Source of the DNA: Akkermansia muciniphila
GTDB taxonomy: Bacteria > Pseudomonadota > Gammaproteobacteria > Burkholderiales > Burkholderiaceae_C
Reading direction: 5' to 3'
Assembly: GCA_943331105.2 (NCBI GenBank)
Contig: CALQKH020000009.1
Coordinates: 99,669 to 163,668, forward strand
Length of the DNA stretch: 64,000 nucleotides
Part shown: piece after piece, positions 18,920-27,949 of the stretch
Position numbering within the stretch: the first letter of the stretch is position 1
Layout: every line of letters starts with the position of its first letter
Position numbers and translations under genes: made by a program
The notes under the pieces: model-generated
The model's input: only the letters and a program-made list of their open reading frames with translations
The model's database searches: none
What the model was told of the DNA's origin: nothing

Positions 18920-19608
18920 GGCCGTTCTTCTTCCATCAAGTAACCCAAGCCCCGCAATGTTCGAATGGTGGCACCCGAATTCAAAATCTTTTTGCGCAAA
19001 CGGGAAATGAAGGTTTCCAGGGCGTTGTCCAACAAGACTTCGTCAAAGCCAGAAAGCTTGTCCGACAGTTCTTTTTTGCTCAGCGTGCGGCCCGGTGGCG
19101 ACATGAGTTCTGACAACACCTCAAATTCCCTGGCTGGCAGGGTCAATGGCTCGTCATGGACCAATACCCTTCGACCTTTCCGATCCAGCACCAAATGGGC
19201 CAATTGGGTGGTGCTGTCTTCTCCTTGACTGCGCCTGACCAGGGCACGCAGCCTGGCATCGACTTCTGCCAAGTCGAAGGGTTTTCCGAGGTAGTCGTCT
19301 GCACCGGCATCCAAACCGGCAATCCGCTCATCGGTTCGATTGCGTGCTGTCAAAACCAGAACGGGTGTTTTGTCGCCTTTGTGCCGCCTTTCTTGCAGCA
19401 AATGAAGACCATTGGCCGGGACGGCCGTTTGGCTGTCGCTGCTGGGCAAATTCAAATCCAGCAAAACAGCGTCATAAGGTTGCACATGCCACATGTATTT
19501 GGCGGCTGACAAATCCCCTGCCACATCCACACGGTGCCCCTTGTCCGTCAGGCTTTGCTGCACAACGCCTTGTAATACCTTGTCGTCTTCAATCAAAAGA
19601 ATGCGCAT
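18916..19608 (-). CDS. OmpR/PhoB-type response regulator of the czc region
   Basis: DNA-binding regulator of 230 aa paired with the downstream kinase. The receiver begins MRILLIEDDKVLQGVV and has phospho-acceptor Asp51 in AVLLDLNLP, with an insertion (SSDSQTAVPANG) just after it; the Lys lies in YLGKPFDLAEVD. The C-terminal winged helix has PAREFEVLSELM and DNALETFISRLRKKI. I place the start at 19608, where the receiver begins, rather than further upstream within czcC. It is divergent from czcC with only 55 bp between starts, so it likely controls both promoters. The direct repeats in that gap are listed separately. Confidence 0.92.
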   Translation of the reverse strand: MRILLIEDDKVLQGVVQQSLTDKGHRVDVAGDLSAAKYMWHVQPYDAVLLDLNLPSSDSQTAVPANGLHLLQERRHKGDKTPVLVLTARNRTDERIAGLDAGADDYLGKPFDLAEVDARLRALVRRSQGEDSTTQLAHLVLDRKGRRVLVHDEPLTLPAREFEVLSELMSPPGRTLSKKELSDKLSGFDEVLLDNALETFISRLRKKILNSGATIRTLRGLGYLMEEERP

Positions 19609-19623
19609 GTGGGCTGTGTCTTT

Positions 19624-19650
19624 GGTCAGGTGCTGGTCAGGCTTGGTCAG
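19624..19650. promoter_or_regulatory. Three helically phased GGTCAG repeats between regulator and czcC
   Basis: GGTCAG occurs at 19624-19629, 19635-19640 and 19645-19650, with repeat distances of 11 and 10 bp. These put all copies on one face of the helix. OmpR/PhoB-family regulators typically bind direct repeats at 10-11 bp pitch, and the gene for such a regulator starts 16 bp away. This is a good candidate site for autoregulation and czc control. Confidence 0.5.
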
Positions 19651-19663
19651 CGATAACCGAGCC

Positions 19664-20950
19664 ATGAGCATACGACATAGATTTTGCGTGAAGGCTTCGT
19701 GGGTTGGGTTTGCTGTTTTGGTCAGCACGGGCACATGGGCCAACGAACCCCTGAGTTTGGAAATGGTTTTGGAAGCCGCGCGTCAGCACCCTGATGTGCA
19801 AACGAGCGCTCGTCTTTTGGACGCTGCGCGTGCCGATGTCTTGGCGGCCAATCGTTCACCTGCCCTGGCTTTGTCTTCCTCTGCTTCGACGGTGGATGTC
19901 AAAAATGGCCAATCTTTCGGTTCGTCCTTGAGTCCTGCAAAACTGAACAAGTCTGTGGGCGTTGACGGTCTATGGGAGCGAGGTGGCAAACGTGTTTTGC
20001 GAACAGACAAAGCCCAAACCATGGTTCTGGTGGCACAAGCCGAAAGACAAGAAGCGCTGGTCATTCAGCAAATGGCGGCGCAAATGGCGTTTTATGAGTT
20101 GCTGACCGCCCATCAGCGTTTGGAGGTCTTTCGTGATTTGGCGCAAAGCGCCGAACAGTTGGCCAAAACGGCCGACTTGCGACTGAAAAATGGTGATTTA
20201 TCGGCCCAAGAAGCCGCTCGAACCCAAATTGAGGCTGCGCGTGCCCAAGCCGAGACACAAGTGGCCATGCTGGAATACCAGCAAACCAGCCTCAGCATCG
20301 GGACATGGACAGGTTTGAAACGGCCAGCAAGTGGCTGGTCGGTACAAGTGCAGTGGCCAAACACCAAGCCATGGGGTGGCTTGGCCATGACAGACATTGT
20401 CAATGGGCCTTGGCTGGAAGCGCGAAGTGATGTGACCGCTGCGCGTCTAGGGGTCCTCGCTGCCAACCAAAATGTGGCGCTGGCACAGGCGCTGCGGGTC
20501 ACAGACCCCACTTTGGGAACCTCGATTGAAAACACACCCGATGGCTTTGGCAACACCGCCAAAGTGATGGGGGTTCGGATCTCCATACCCCTGGTTCAAT
20601 CGAACCGATTCGACGGCGAAATTGGGCGGGCAACAGCCGAAGCAGCTGCCAGTCAAAACATGCTGGACCGGACCCGCCAGCGCGCCCAAATCGAGATGCT
20701 CAACTGGTTTGAGAACAGCCAAGCTCAAGCAGAACGTCTGCAAATTTACGAAAAAGACCTCTTGCCACGCGCCCTTCGCGTGGCGGAGCAAACCGAAATG
20801 GCCTACCGACAAGGTGGCTTGTCTTTGACCGAGTTGTTGGATGCACGGCGAACCCTCCGAGCTGTGCAATTGGATGTTTTGAATGCTCGCAATGCCTATG
20901 CCAAAGCTTGGACCTATTGGCAACTGCGCATGTCTACAGCGACACCCTGA
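19664..20950 (+). CDS. czcC: Outer-membrane channel of metal efflux system (CzcC-like)
   Basis: TolC-fold outer-membrane factor (428 aa) of the heavy-metal RND exporter encoded downstream. A Sec signal (KASWVGFAVLVSTGTWA) precedes the mature start NEPLSLEMVLEAARQHPD. Two repeats of long amphipathic helices follow, with the Ala/Gln-rich pattern AARTQIEAARAQAETQVAM and a C-terminal AYRQGGLSLTELLDARRTL segment typical of the family. The start at 19664 is the one that gives a signal peptide. It leads the operon czcC-czcB-czcA, with 31 bp to the next gene. Confidence 0.88.
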   Translation: MSIRHRFCVKASWVGFAVLVSTGTWANEPLSLEMVLEAARQHPDVQTSARLLDAARADVLAANRSPALALSSSASTVDVKNGQSFGSSLSPAKLNKSVGVDGLWERGGKRVLRTDKAQTMVLVAQAERQEALVIQQMAAQMAFYELLTAHQRLEVFRDLAQSAEQLAKTADLRLKNGDLSAQEAARTQIEAARAQAETQVAMLEYQQTSLSIGTWTGLKRPASGWSVQVQWPNTKPWGGLAMTDIVNGPWLEARSDVTAARLGVLAANQNVALAQALRVTDPTLGTSIENTPDGFGNTAKVMGVRISIPLVQSNRFDGEIGRATAEAAASQNMLDRTRQRAQIEMLNWFENSQAQAERLQIYEKDLLPRALRVAEQTEMAYRQGGLSLTELLDARRTLRAVQLDVLNARNAYAKAWTYWQLRMSTATP

Positions 20951-20981
20951 TCCACCACGTCCTTTTTGAAAAGCCCATCCC

Positions 20982-22145
20982 GTGATCGCTCATTCCCGCT
21001 CTGTCATCTGCACCTTATTGCTGGTCACCTTGGTGATCGGTGGTTGTTCTGAACCCGTCAGCCCCACGCCCAGTGTGGCGGGGCCGGTCATTCAAGGCGA
21101 CCAGCTGCAATACCCGCCAGACCATCCCCAAATTGCGCTATTGACCACCACGGCCGCGGTGATGGCCACCGAGATCCCAGTGGATTTGCCAGCCCGCATT
21201 GTGTGGAACGAAGAACGAACACAGCGCGTGTTTTCGGCGTTTTCAGGGCGCGTGAGCAGCATCGATGTGAGCCTAGGGCAAGCGATTGCCAAGGGGCAAG
21301 CCTTGGCACACCTCTCCTCGCCGGAGTTTGGTGCAGCCCAAGCCGAGACGTCTCTGGCTCAAACCAACTTGAACTTGGCCACGCAGGTTTTAGACCGACA
21401 GCAATCCCTTTTTGATTTGGGTGTGGTTGCCCGAAAAGATGTTGAACAAGCTGCAGCGGAGGCGGCCAGGGCGAATGCTGAATTGAAGCGAGCGCAGGCC
21501 AAAACCGACCTTTACGGCAGCAGAAACACGGCGAACCAACAATTGGTTTTGCGCAGCGATGTTGCGGGCGTTGTGGTGGAGCGCAACATCACGCCAGGAC
21601 AAGAAGTCCGGCCCGACAACGCAAGCCAAGCTTTGTTTGTCATCTCTGACCCCAGCAAACTGTGGGTACAGATCGATGCGCAAACGCCAGACATTGCCGA
21701 TTTAAAACCCAACGCACAAGTTCAACTGGTGGTGCCCTCCTTGTCTGAACAGGTTTTCAAAGCCACCGTGCTGGCGGTGGCAGACCAGATCGATCCGGTC
21801 AGTCGCTCCATCAAAGTTCGCGCATTGATAGACAACAGTTCTCGTTTGCTCAAAAGTGAAATGCTGGCCCGCGTTCGTTACGCACGCAAGATTGGCCAAG
21901 GTGTTGAGGTGCCGGCCAGCGCTCTTTTCCTGATGGGCAAGCAGCACATTGTTTTTGTGCAGACGTCAAAGGGCGTTTACGGCCCGCGCCAAGTCACGCT
22001 GTCTCAAGAGGGGCCCGTCAAAGTGGTGCTGAGCCAGGGTTTGCAAATCGGCGAGGAAGTGGTGGTTCAGAACGGTTTGCTGTTGGCGCGTGAACTGCGC
22101 ATTGCCAAGGAATCAGCCGCCATCACGGGTGCAGCCAAGCCATGA
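20982..22145 (+). CDS. czcB: Periplasmic adaptor of metal efflux system (CzcB-like lipoprotein)
   Basis: Membrane-fusion protein of 387 aa that joins the pump CzcA to the channel CzcC. It has a GTG start, and LLVTLVIGGCSEP gives a lipobox, so it is probably anchored by lipid at the Cys. Features are a barrel-sandwich half (FSAFSGRVSSIDVSLGQ), a helical hairpin with VLDRQQSLFDLGVVARKDVE, the second half (VLRSDVAGVVVERNITPGQ) and a C-terminal beta-barrel. I see no His-rich N-terminal metal-binding stretch of the kind in Cupriavidus CzcB. It overlaps czcA by 4 bp (ATGA, 22142-22145). Confidence 0.88.
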   Translation: MIAHSRSVICTLLLVTLVIGGCSEPVSPTPSVAGPVIQGDQLQYPPDHPQIALLTTTAAVMATEIPVDLPARIVWNEERTQRVFSAFSGRVSSIDVSLGQAIAKGQALAHLSSPEFGAAQAETSLAQTNLNLATQVLDRQQSLFDLGVVARKDVEQAAAEAARANAELKRAQAKTDLYGSRNTANQQLVLRSDVAGVVVERNITPGQEVRPDNASQALFVISDPSKLWVQIDAQTPDIADLKPNAQVQLVVPSLSEQVFKATVLAVADQIDPVSRSIKVRALIDNSSRLLKSEMLARVRYARKIGQGVEVPASALFLMGKQHIVFVQTSKGVYGPRQVTLSQEGPVKVVLSQGLQIGEEVVVQNGLLLARELRIAKESAAITGAAKP

Positions 22146-25100
22146 AAAAGCTGATCCATTACGCGCTGAATCAGCCCCTGTTCATCGTTCTTGGCACCTT
22201 GCTGTTTGTCATGGCGGGGGTGATTGCCTTCAAAAATCTATCTGTGGAGGCCTTTCCGGATGTGACCGACACACAGGTCACGGTGATCGCCTTGTATCCT
22301 GGGCGTGCTGCCGAAGAGGTCGAAAAACAAGTGAGCTTGCCGATTGAAGTGGCGCTGGCAGGTTTGCCCAACGCCATCCGGGTTTTTTCTCACACCCAGT
22401 TTGGCCTGTCTTTCACGGTGGTCACCTACAACGACAATGCCGATGTCAACATCGTCCGGCAGCAAGTCAATGAACGACTCCGAGGGATTGATTTACCCCC
22501 GGGCGTCGAAGCGAACATCGCACCCAACGCAACACCTGTCGGTGAAATCATGCGATACCGCCTGCGTGGCGACGGGTTGACCACCACCGAGCTGCGAACT
22601 TTGCAAGACTGGGTGGTTGAACGTGGGCTGCGCCAAGTCGCGGGCGTGGCCGATGTGGTCGCCATGGGTGGGTTCATCAAGCAATATGAAGTTCAACCCG
22701 ATTTGGAGAAACTCCGGTCACAGCGCCTCACTTTGCAAAATCTTTTGGATGCCCTTGGCAGGGGCAATGCCAACGCGGGTGGCAGCTATGTGGCACAGGG
22801 TCAGCAACAATTTGCAATTCGTGGGATTGGGTTACTGCGTTCCCCTGAAGAAATTGGCCAAATCGTTTTGGCCACGCGAAATGGCACACCGGTGTTGGTC
22901 CGCGATGTGGCTCAGGTCAAGATAGGCGCAGTGCCCCGACTGGGCACAGTGGGCCAAGACCAAGACAACGACATCGTGACCGGCATCATCATCATGCGCA
23001 AAGGTGAAAACCCCAGCGTTGTCTTGAAAAATGTGAAAGAGCGACTCGAAGAAATCAATGCGCGCGGTCTTCCCAAGGGTGTTCAGGTGGTTCCCTTTTA
23101 TGACCGTTCTTGGCTGATGGAGAAAACACTCAAGACGGTTTTCAAAAATTTGGTCGAAGGCGCCCTGCTGGTTTCGCTGGTGCTCTACATTTTTCTTTCC
23201 AACATGCGCGCCACGTTGGCGGTGGTGGCGGTCATTCCGTTGTCTTTGTTGGCCACATTCATGGGCTTGAAGTTCATGGGTGTGCCGGCCAACTTGCTGA
23301 GTTTGGGGGCCATGGATTTCGGCATCATCGTTGACGGCGCCGTGATTGTGGTCGAGAACATCATGCACAGACTGTCTGAACGCGGTGAGGGCATGAGCGA
23401 AAAAGAGCGCAAAGCACTCATCATTGAAGCCACCAACGAGGTCGGACGCCCCACTGTGTTTTCGATGCTGATCATCATTGCGGCACACATCCCAATCTTT
23501 GCATTGCAACGCCATGAAGGCCGTATTTTTCAACCCATGGCCTTGTCGGTCACGGCCGCGCTCATCGGCGCTTTGATCATTTCTTTGACCTTGGTGCCTT
23601 TGTTGGCGTATTGGATGCTGCGCAAAAAACTGCCCCACAGCGACAACAAGGTGGTGGCCAAAGCCAAAGAGATTTACACGCCCACCCTGAACTGGGCACT
23701 GAACCACCGTCGTCACGTTGTCGCCATTGCCCTGTGTTGTTTTGGCCTGTCCATGGTGGCCGCCTCCCGGCTGGGGTCGGAGTTTTTGCCTGAATTGAAC
23801 GAGGGCACCATTTGGGTCAACGTCAGGTTGCCTGCCAGTGTTTCCAATGAAGAGGCGGCCAAGGTTTTGCGTCAGGTCCGCGATGCCCTTCAACGCATTC
23901 CTGAAGTCAAGACAACGGTTTCAAAAGCAGGCCAACCTGAAGACGGCACAGACCCCAAAACCATCAGCATGGCCGAAGTTTTTGTGGACTTAAAGCCCCA
24001 GGAAACCTGGCGCACAGGTTTGACCCGCGAGCAATTGATCGACGAAATGAATGACGCTGTTTCTGCACTGCCCGGCATGGAGCCCACCTTCTCTCAACCG
24101 ATTCGCGACAACGTGCTGGAGTCCATCTCGCAAATCGATGGGCAAATTGTGATCAAGATTGCGGGGGATGACCTGACTGTTTTGAAACAAACCGCTGAAG
24201 CCATTGAACGGGAGGTCAAACAAGTCAAAGGGGTCAGCCGTGCGGCCATTGACCGTCAGGGCGATTTGCCACAACTGCTGATCCACATCAACCGCGAGCA
24301 AGCGGCGCGCTATGGCTTGAACGTGGGCGATGTGCAAGATGTCATTGAAACGGCGCTGGCCGGAAAAGCAAGCACCACCTTGTGGGAGGGCGAAAGAAAG
24401 TTTGACGTGACGGTTCGTTTGCCCCAAGAGCGTCGAAGCATTTCAGAATTGGGCGCCATACCTGTTCCTACGTTTGATGGTGGTTCGGTTCGGTTGGACC
24501 TGGTCAGCACCATTGAGCAAACCAGTGGTGCCATGAACATTGCCAGAGAGTCTGGACAACGGACTGCGGCCATTGGTATTTTTATCAAGGGCCGTGATAT
24601 GGGCTCCATCGTCAACGACATGAAAGCCCGCATTGCGAAAAACGTCAACATTCCTGCCAATTACACCGTCAAATGGTCTGGTGAGTTTGAAAACCAAGAG
24701 CGCGCCATGGCACGCTTATCGATCGTTGTTCCCATCTCCTTGTTGTTGATTTTTGTGCTGTTGTTTGACGCCTTCGGTTCCATCAAAAGCGCCGTTCTCA
24801 TTCTTGTGAATGTTCCCTTGGCCATGATCGGCGGTTTCGTTGCCTTGTGGCTGTTCAACATCCCCCTGTCCGTCTCGGCCGCCATTGGCTTCATCGCCCT
24901 GTCAGGCCAGGCTGTGCTCAATGGGGTGGTGATGCTGACGGTCTTTCAGCAGCTGCGCAATGCAGGCTGCCAGGTTTTGGATGCGGTGAAACAAGGCGCC
25001 TTGCAACGTTTGCGCACCGTGTTGATGACGGCGATGCTGGCGGCTTTGGGTTTGTTGCCCATGGCCATGAGTCACGACATCGGCTCTGAAACGCAACGTC

Positions 25101-25228
25101 CCTTGGCGATTGTGGTCATTGGGGGTTTGATCTCTGCTACCTTGCTGACATTGCTGGTCTTGCCCGTCCTGTATGCCTCTTGGTATGGCAAAGACATGCC
25201 CGCCGGAAAGTCCGTCAGCAAGGCCTAA
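22142..25228 (+). CDS. czcA: Heavy-metal efflux RND permease (CzcA-like, HME family)
   Basis: Inner-membrane proton/cation antiporter of 1028 aa that drives metal export. The fourth-helix motif DFGIIVDGAVIVVEN places Asp392, Asp398 and Glu405. These correspond to D402, D408 and E415, shown to be essential in Cupriavidus CzcA. This motif form is typical of the divalent-cation (Zn/Co/Cd) exporters, not the monovalent Cu/Ag exporters such as CusA. Twelve helices in two sets are visible, and the gene is intact. Its stop lies 13 bp from the convergent copA stop. Confidence 0.94.
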   Translation: MKKLIHYALNQPLFIVLGTLLFVMAGVIAFKNLSVEAFPDVTDTQVTVIALYPGRAAEEVEKQVSLPIEVALAGLPNAIRVFSHTQFGLSFTVVTYNDNADVNIVRQQVNERLRGIDLPPGVEANIAPNATPVGEIMRYRLRGDGLTTTELRTLQDWVVERGLRQVAGVADVVAMGGFIKQYEVQPDLEKLRSQRLTLQNLLDALGRGNANAGGSYVAQGQQQFAIRGIGLLRSPEEIGQIVLATRNGTPVLVRDVAQVKIGAVPRLGTVGQDQDNDIVTGIIIMRKGENPSVVLKNVKERLEEINARGLPKGVQVVPFYDRSWLMEKTLKTVFKNLVEGALLVSLVLYIFLSNMRATLAVVAVIPLSLLATFMGLKFMGVPANLLSLGAMDFGIIVDGAVIVVENIMHRLSERGEGMSEKERKALIIEATNEVGRPTVFSMLIIIAAHIPIFALQRHEGRIFQPMALSVTAALIGALIISLTLVPLLAYWMLRKKLPHSDNKVVAKAKEIYTPTLNWALNHRRHVVAIALCCFGLSMVAASRLGSEFLPELNEGTIWVNVRLPASVSNEEAAKVLRQVRDALQRIPEVKTTVSKAGQPEDGTDPKTISMAEVFVDLKPQETWRTGLTREQLIDEMNDAVSALPGMEPTFSQPIRDNVLESISQIDGQIVIKIAGDDLTVLKQTAEAIEREVKQVKGVSRAAIDRQGDLPQLLIHINREQAARYGLNVGDVQDVIETALAGKASTTLWEGERKFDVTVRLPQERRSISELGAIPVPTFDGGSVRLDLVSTIEQTSGAMNIARESGQRTAAIGIFIKGRDMGSIVNDMKARIAKNVNIPANYTVKWSGEFENQERAMARLSIVVPISLLLIFVLLFDAFGSIKSAVLILVNVPLAMIGGFVALWLFNIPLSVSAAIGFIALSGQAVLNGVVMLTVFQQLRNAGCQVLDAVKQGALQRLRTVLMTAMLAALGLLPMAMSHDIGSETQRPLAIVVIGGLISATLLTLLVLPVLYASWYGKDMPAGKSVSKA

Positions 25229-25241
25229 ACCACCCAGCCCA

Positions 25242-27449
25242 TCAAGGTTTCCACCTTTTGAGCAACAAAGCATTGGCCATGACACTCACCGAACTGAGGG
25301 CCATGGCGGCACCCGCCATCATGGGGTTCAGGTAACCCAGTGCCGCCAAAGGGATGCCCGCCACGTTGTAGGCGAAGGCCCAAAACAGGTTTTGCCGGAT
25401 CTTGGCCACGGTGCGGGCTGATATGTCGAGTGCCGCACCCACCAAAGCGACGTCGCCGCGCATGAGGGTGATGCCTGCGGCGTGCATGGCCACATCGGTG
25501 CCGTTGCCCATGGCCATGCCCACATCGGCGGCGGCCAAGGCGGGGGCGTCGTTCACCCCATCGCCCACCATGGCGACAACTTGCCCACCCGCACGCAGTT
25601 TTTGCACCTGCGCCGACTTGTCGCCGGGCAGCACATCGGCCAGAACCTCTCCCGCTTCGGGGCGCAGGCCCAATCGGCGCGCCATGGCCTCTGCGGCGGC
25701 TTGGTTGTCACCCGAAATCATCACCAGCTTCAGGCCGCGATCGCGCAGCGCGGTCAAGGCTTGCGCAGCGCCCGTTTTGGGTTCGTCGCCAAACCCCATG
25801 AGCAGCAGCGCTTGCAGACCTGTGTCGGTGCGCTCGGCCAAGGCCGACAGACTCGCGCCTTGCGCCCGAAAAGCTTCGATGTCTGGCTGCCAAACGCCCA
25901 CATCCAAGCCTTCTTCTTGCAGCCAGCGCAAACTGCCCAGCAACAGCGGCCTGCCATCCACATGGGCCAACACGCCTTTTCCGGGCACCGCTTGCAGCTC
26001 TTGCGCGGCGGGGCCTGCCAAGCCCTGCGTTTCAGCCGCGCTGACCACCGCACGCGCCAAGGGGTGTTCGCTGCCGCTTTGCACGCGTGCGGCCAAAGCC
26101 AAAGCAGTTTGGGCATCGTGCCCGGGTGCGGGCACATGGGCCAGCAAGCGCGGTTGGCCCACGGTGAGTGTGCCTGTTTTGTCAAAGGCCACCGTTTGCA
26201 CGCGGTGCGCCAACTCCAGTGCTTGCACGTCTTTGATCAAGATGCCGTGCTTGGCCGCCACGCCCGTGCCTGCCATGATGGCCACGGGTGTAGCCAGGCC
26301 CAGGGCGCAAGGGCAGGCAATGACCAACACGGCCACCGCGTGGATGAGTGCTGTTTCAAAATCGGCGCCTGTCATCATCCACGCACCCAAGGTGAGCAGG
26401 GCGATCAACAGCACCACGGGCACAAACACTTCGGCCACTTTGTCCACCAGCCGCTGAATGGGTGCTTTGGCTGCCTGTGCGTCTTCGACCAAGCGGATGA
26501 TGTGTGAGAGCACGGTTTCGTGGCCTACCGCCGTGACGCGCATCAGCACACGACCTTCGCCATTGATTGACCCACCCGTCAAGGCTGCCCCCGGTGCTTT
26601 GGCTACGGGCAAGGGCTCGCCAGTCAGCATGGACTCGTCCACCTGGGTTTGGCCTTCGACCAATTCGCCGTCGAGCGGAAAACGCTCGCCAGGTCGCACC
26701 ACAATCCGGTCGCCCACCAGAATTTCGTCCACAGGCACATCGACTTCGCCGTCTACGCCCAACCAATGGGCTTTGTCTGGACGCAAGGCGTGCAAGGCGC
26801 GAATCGCTTCAGTGGTCTGGCGCTTGGCACGCGTCTCCAGCCATTTGCCCAGCATCACCAAAGTGATGACCACGGCCGAACCTTCAAAGTACAGGTGCGG
26901 TGCGTGCCCCACGTGCGCCGTGAGCCACAGCCAAACCGACAAAGCCCAGCCTGCGGTGGTGCCCAAGGACACCAGCAAATCCATGTTGCCCGTGAGCGCC
27001 TTCAAAGCATGCCAACCGGCTTTGTAAGAGCGTGCGCCCAACACAAACTGCACAGGCGTGGCCAGTGCAAATTGCAGCCAAGCGGGCAGCATCCAATGCT
27101 GGCCCCAGAGCTCCGCCAGCATGGGCAGGACCAACGGCGTGGTCAGCAGCAGGCCCACACCCACCGGCATGAAGCCTGCCCAGGGTGGTTCACGGCCCGC
27201 ATCGGCTTGTGCTTCGGGGGTGCGGGGTTCATACCCGGCGTCGCGCACTGCGCGGCGCAAGCGTGCGTCGGTCACGTCATTGGTGGCCACTTCGATGCGG
27301 GCCGATTCGGTGGCGAGGTTGACCGTGGCGCTGAGCACGCCGGGCATTTTTTTCAGGGTTTTTTCGACACGCGCCACGCACGAAGCGCAGGTCATACCGC
27401 CGATGCCGATGTCGTAGGTGATGGAAGGCTCAATCTTGATCTGTGTCAT
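25242..27449 (-). CDS. copA: Copper-exporting P1B-type ATPase
   Basis: Inner-membrane Cu(I) exporter of 735 aa. One N-terminal heavy-metal domain has GMTCASC at residues 18-24. The sixth-helix metal site is CPC in [13 protein letters not shown]. The phosphorylation site is [11 protein letters not shown], followed by the [10 protein letters not shown] nucleotide-binding HP motif and the hinge [16 protein letters not shown]. The last two helices have [13 protein letters not shown] and [15 protein letters not shown], the YN and MxxSS signatures of the Cu(I)/Ag(I) subgroup. It is divergent from the CopZ-like gene, so copper export and chaperone genes share a 76-bp control region. Confidence 0.95.
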   Translation of the reverse strand: MTQIKIEPSITYDIGIGGMTCASCVARVEKTLKKMPGVLSATVNLATESARIEVATNDVTDARLRRAVRDAGYEPRTPEAQADAGREPPWAGFMPVGVGLLLTTPLVLPMLAELWGQHWMLPAWLQFALATPVQFVLGARSYKAGWHALKALTGNMDLLVSLGTTAGWALSVWLWLTAHVGHAPHLYFEGSAVVITLVMLGKWLETRAKRQTTEAIRALHALRPDKAHWLGVDGEVDVPVDEILVGDRIVVRPGERFPLDGELVEGQTQVDESMLTGEPLPVAKAPGAALTGGSINGEGRVLMRVTAVGHETVLSHIIRLVEDAQAAKAPIQRLVDKVAEVFVPVVLLIALLTLGAWMMTGADFETALIHAVAVLVIACPCALGLATPVAIMAGTGVAAKHGILIKDVQALELAHRVQTVAFDKTGTLTVGQPRLLAHVPAPGHDAQTALALAARVQSGSEHPLARAVVSAAETQGLAGPAAQELQAVPGKGVLAHVDGRPLLLGSLRWLQEEGLDVGVWQPDIEAFRAQGASLSALAERTDTGLQALLLMGFGDEPKTGAAQALTALRDRGLKLVMISGDNQAAAEAMARRLGLRPEAGEVLADVLPGDKSAQVQKLRAGGQVVAMVGDGVNDAPALAAADVGMAMGNGTDVAMHAAGITLMRGDVALVGAALDISARTVAKIRQNLFWAFAYNVAGIPLAALGYLNPMMAGAAMALSSVSVMANALLLKRWKP

Positions 27450-27461
27450 GGCATGAAGTCC

Positions 27462-27497
27462 TTGATGGTCTATGCTCAGACCAGACCCTAATGGGTC
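27462..27497 (+). promoter_or_regulatory. Candidate MerR/CueR-type promoter between copA and the copper chaperone gene
   Basis: TTGATG (27462-27467) and CCTAAT (27487-27492) are separated by exactly 19 bp, the overlong spacing typical of promoters activated by MerR-family regulators. Between them lies an inverted repeat GGTCT-N6-AGACC (27467-27482). A second palindrome GACCC-TAAT-GGGTC (27484-27497) overlaps the -10. The direction fits the chaperone gene at 27526. No MerR-type gene is in the window. Confidence 0.4.
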
Positions 27498-27525
27498 ATG
27501 TTCAGTTCATTGGAGAGGATGCATC

Positions 27526-27723
27526 ATGAACCAAATTTTCACAGTTGAGGGCATGACATGTGGCCATTGCGAAAAAGCAGTCACCAAAGCTTTGTTGGCT
27601 TTGGATGCACAGGCCAAAGTTGTGATCGACCGCACACAAAACAAGGTGCATGTGACTTCCGAAAAAACCCGCGAAGCTTTGGCCCAAGCCATTGCCGATG
27701 AAGGTTACCGCGTCAGCGCTTGA
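27526..27723 (+). CDS. copZ: Heavy-metal-associated domain protein (CopZ-like copper chaperone)
   Basis: A 65-residue cytoplasmic metallochaperone with one ferredoxin-like HMA domain. MNQIFTVEGMTCGHCEKAV carries the MxCxxC Cu(I) site near residues 10-15, and the end LAQAIADEGYRVSA is typical. It would hand Cu(I) to CopA, encoded divergently. A GGAGAGGAT ribosome site lies upstream of the ATG at 27526, which sets the start; the frame is open for 18 more codons upstream. Confidence 0.9.
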   Translation: MNQIFTVEGMTCGHCEKAVTKALLALDAQAKVVIDRTQNKVHVTSEKTREALAQAIADEGYRVSA

Positions 27724-27750
27724 GTTTTTTTAACCCACCGGGAGTTTCAC

Positions 27751-27945
27751 ATGACCAAAAACATTGGCGATATTGAACGCATCATCCGCATCGTAGGCGG
27801 TCTTGTCTTGATCGCACTGGCCGCCACAGGCACAGTCGGTATTTGGGGTTGGCTGGGTCTGGTGCCTTTGGCCACAGGCTTGACGGGTTGGTGCCCGCCT
27901 TACAGCTTGTTGGGCATCAACACCTGCAAAAATAAAAACACCTGA
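27751..27945 (+). CDS. DUF2892 (YgaP-type transmembrane) protein
   Basis: A 64-residue membrane protein beginning MTKNIGDIERIIRIVGGLVL, with two helices (about residues 11-28 and 30-46) and the ending GWCPPYSLLGINTCKNKN. This is the family best known as the C-terminal membrane part of YgaP. The CP-plus-CK cysteines near the end are conserved in the family. Function is unknown; stand-alone copies often sit near rhodanese or metal-handling genes, and here it follows copZ by 27 bp. Confidence 0.85.
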   Translation: MTKNIGDIERIIRIVGGLVLIALAATGTVGIWGWLGLVPLATGLTGWCPPYSLLGINTCKNKNT

Positions 27946-27949
27946 TCGC

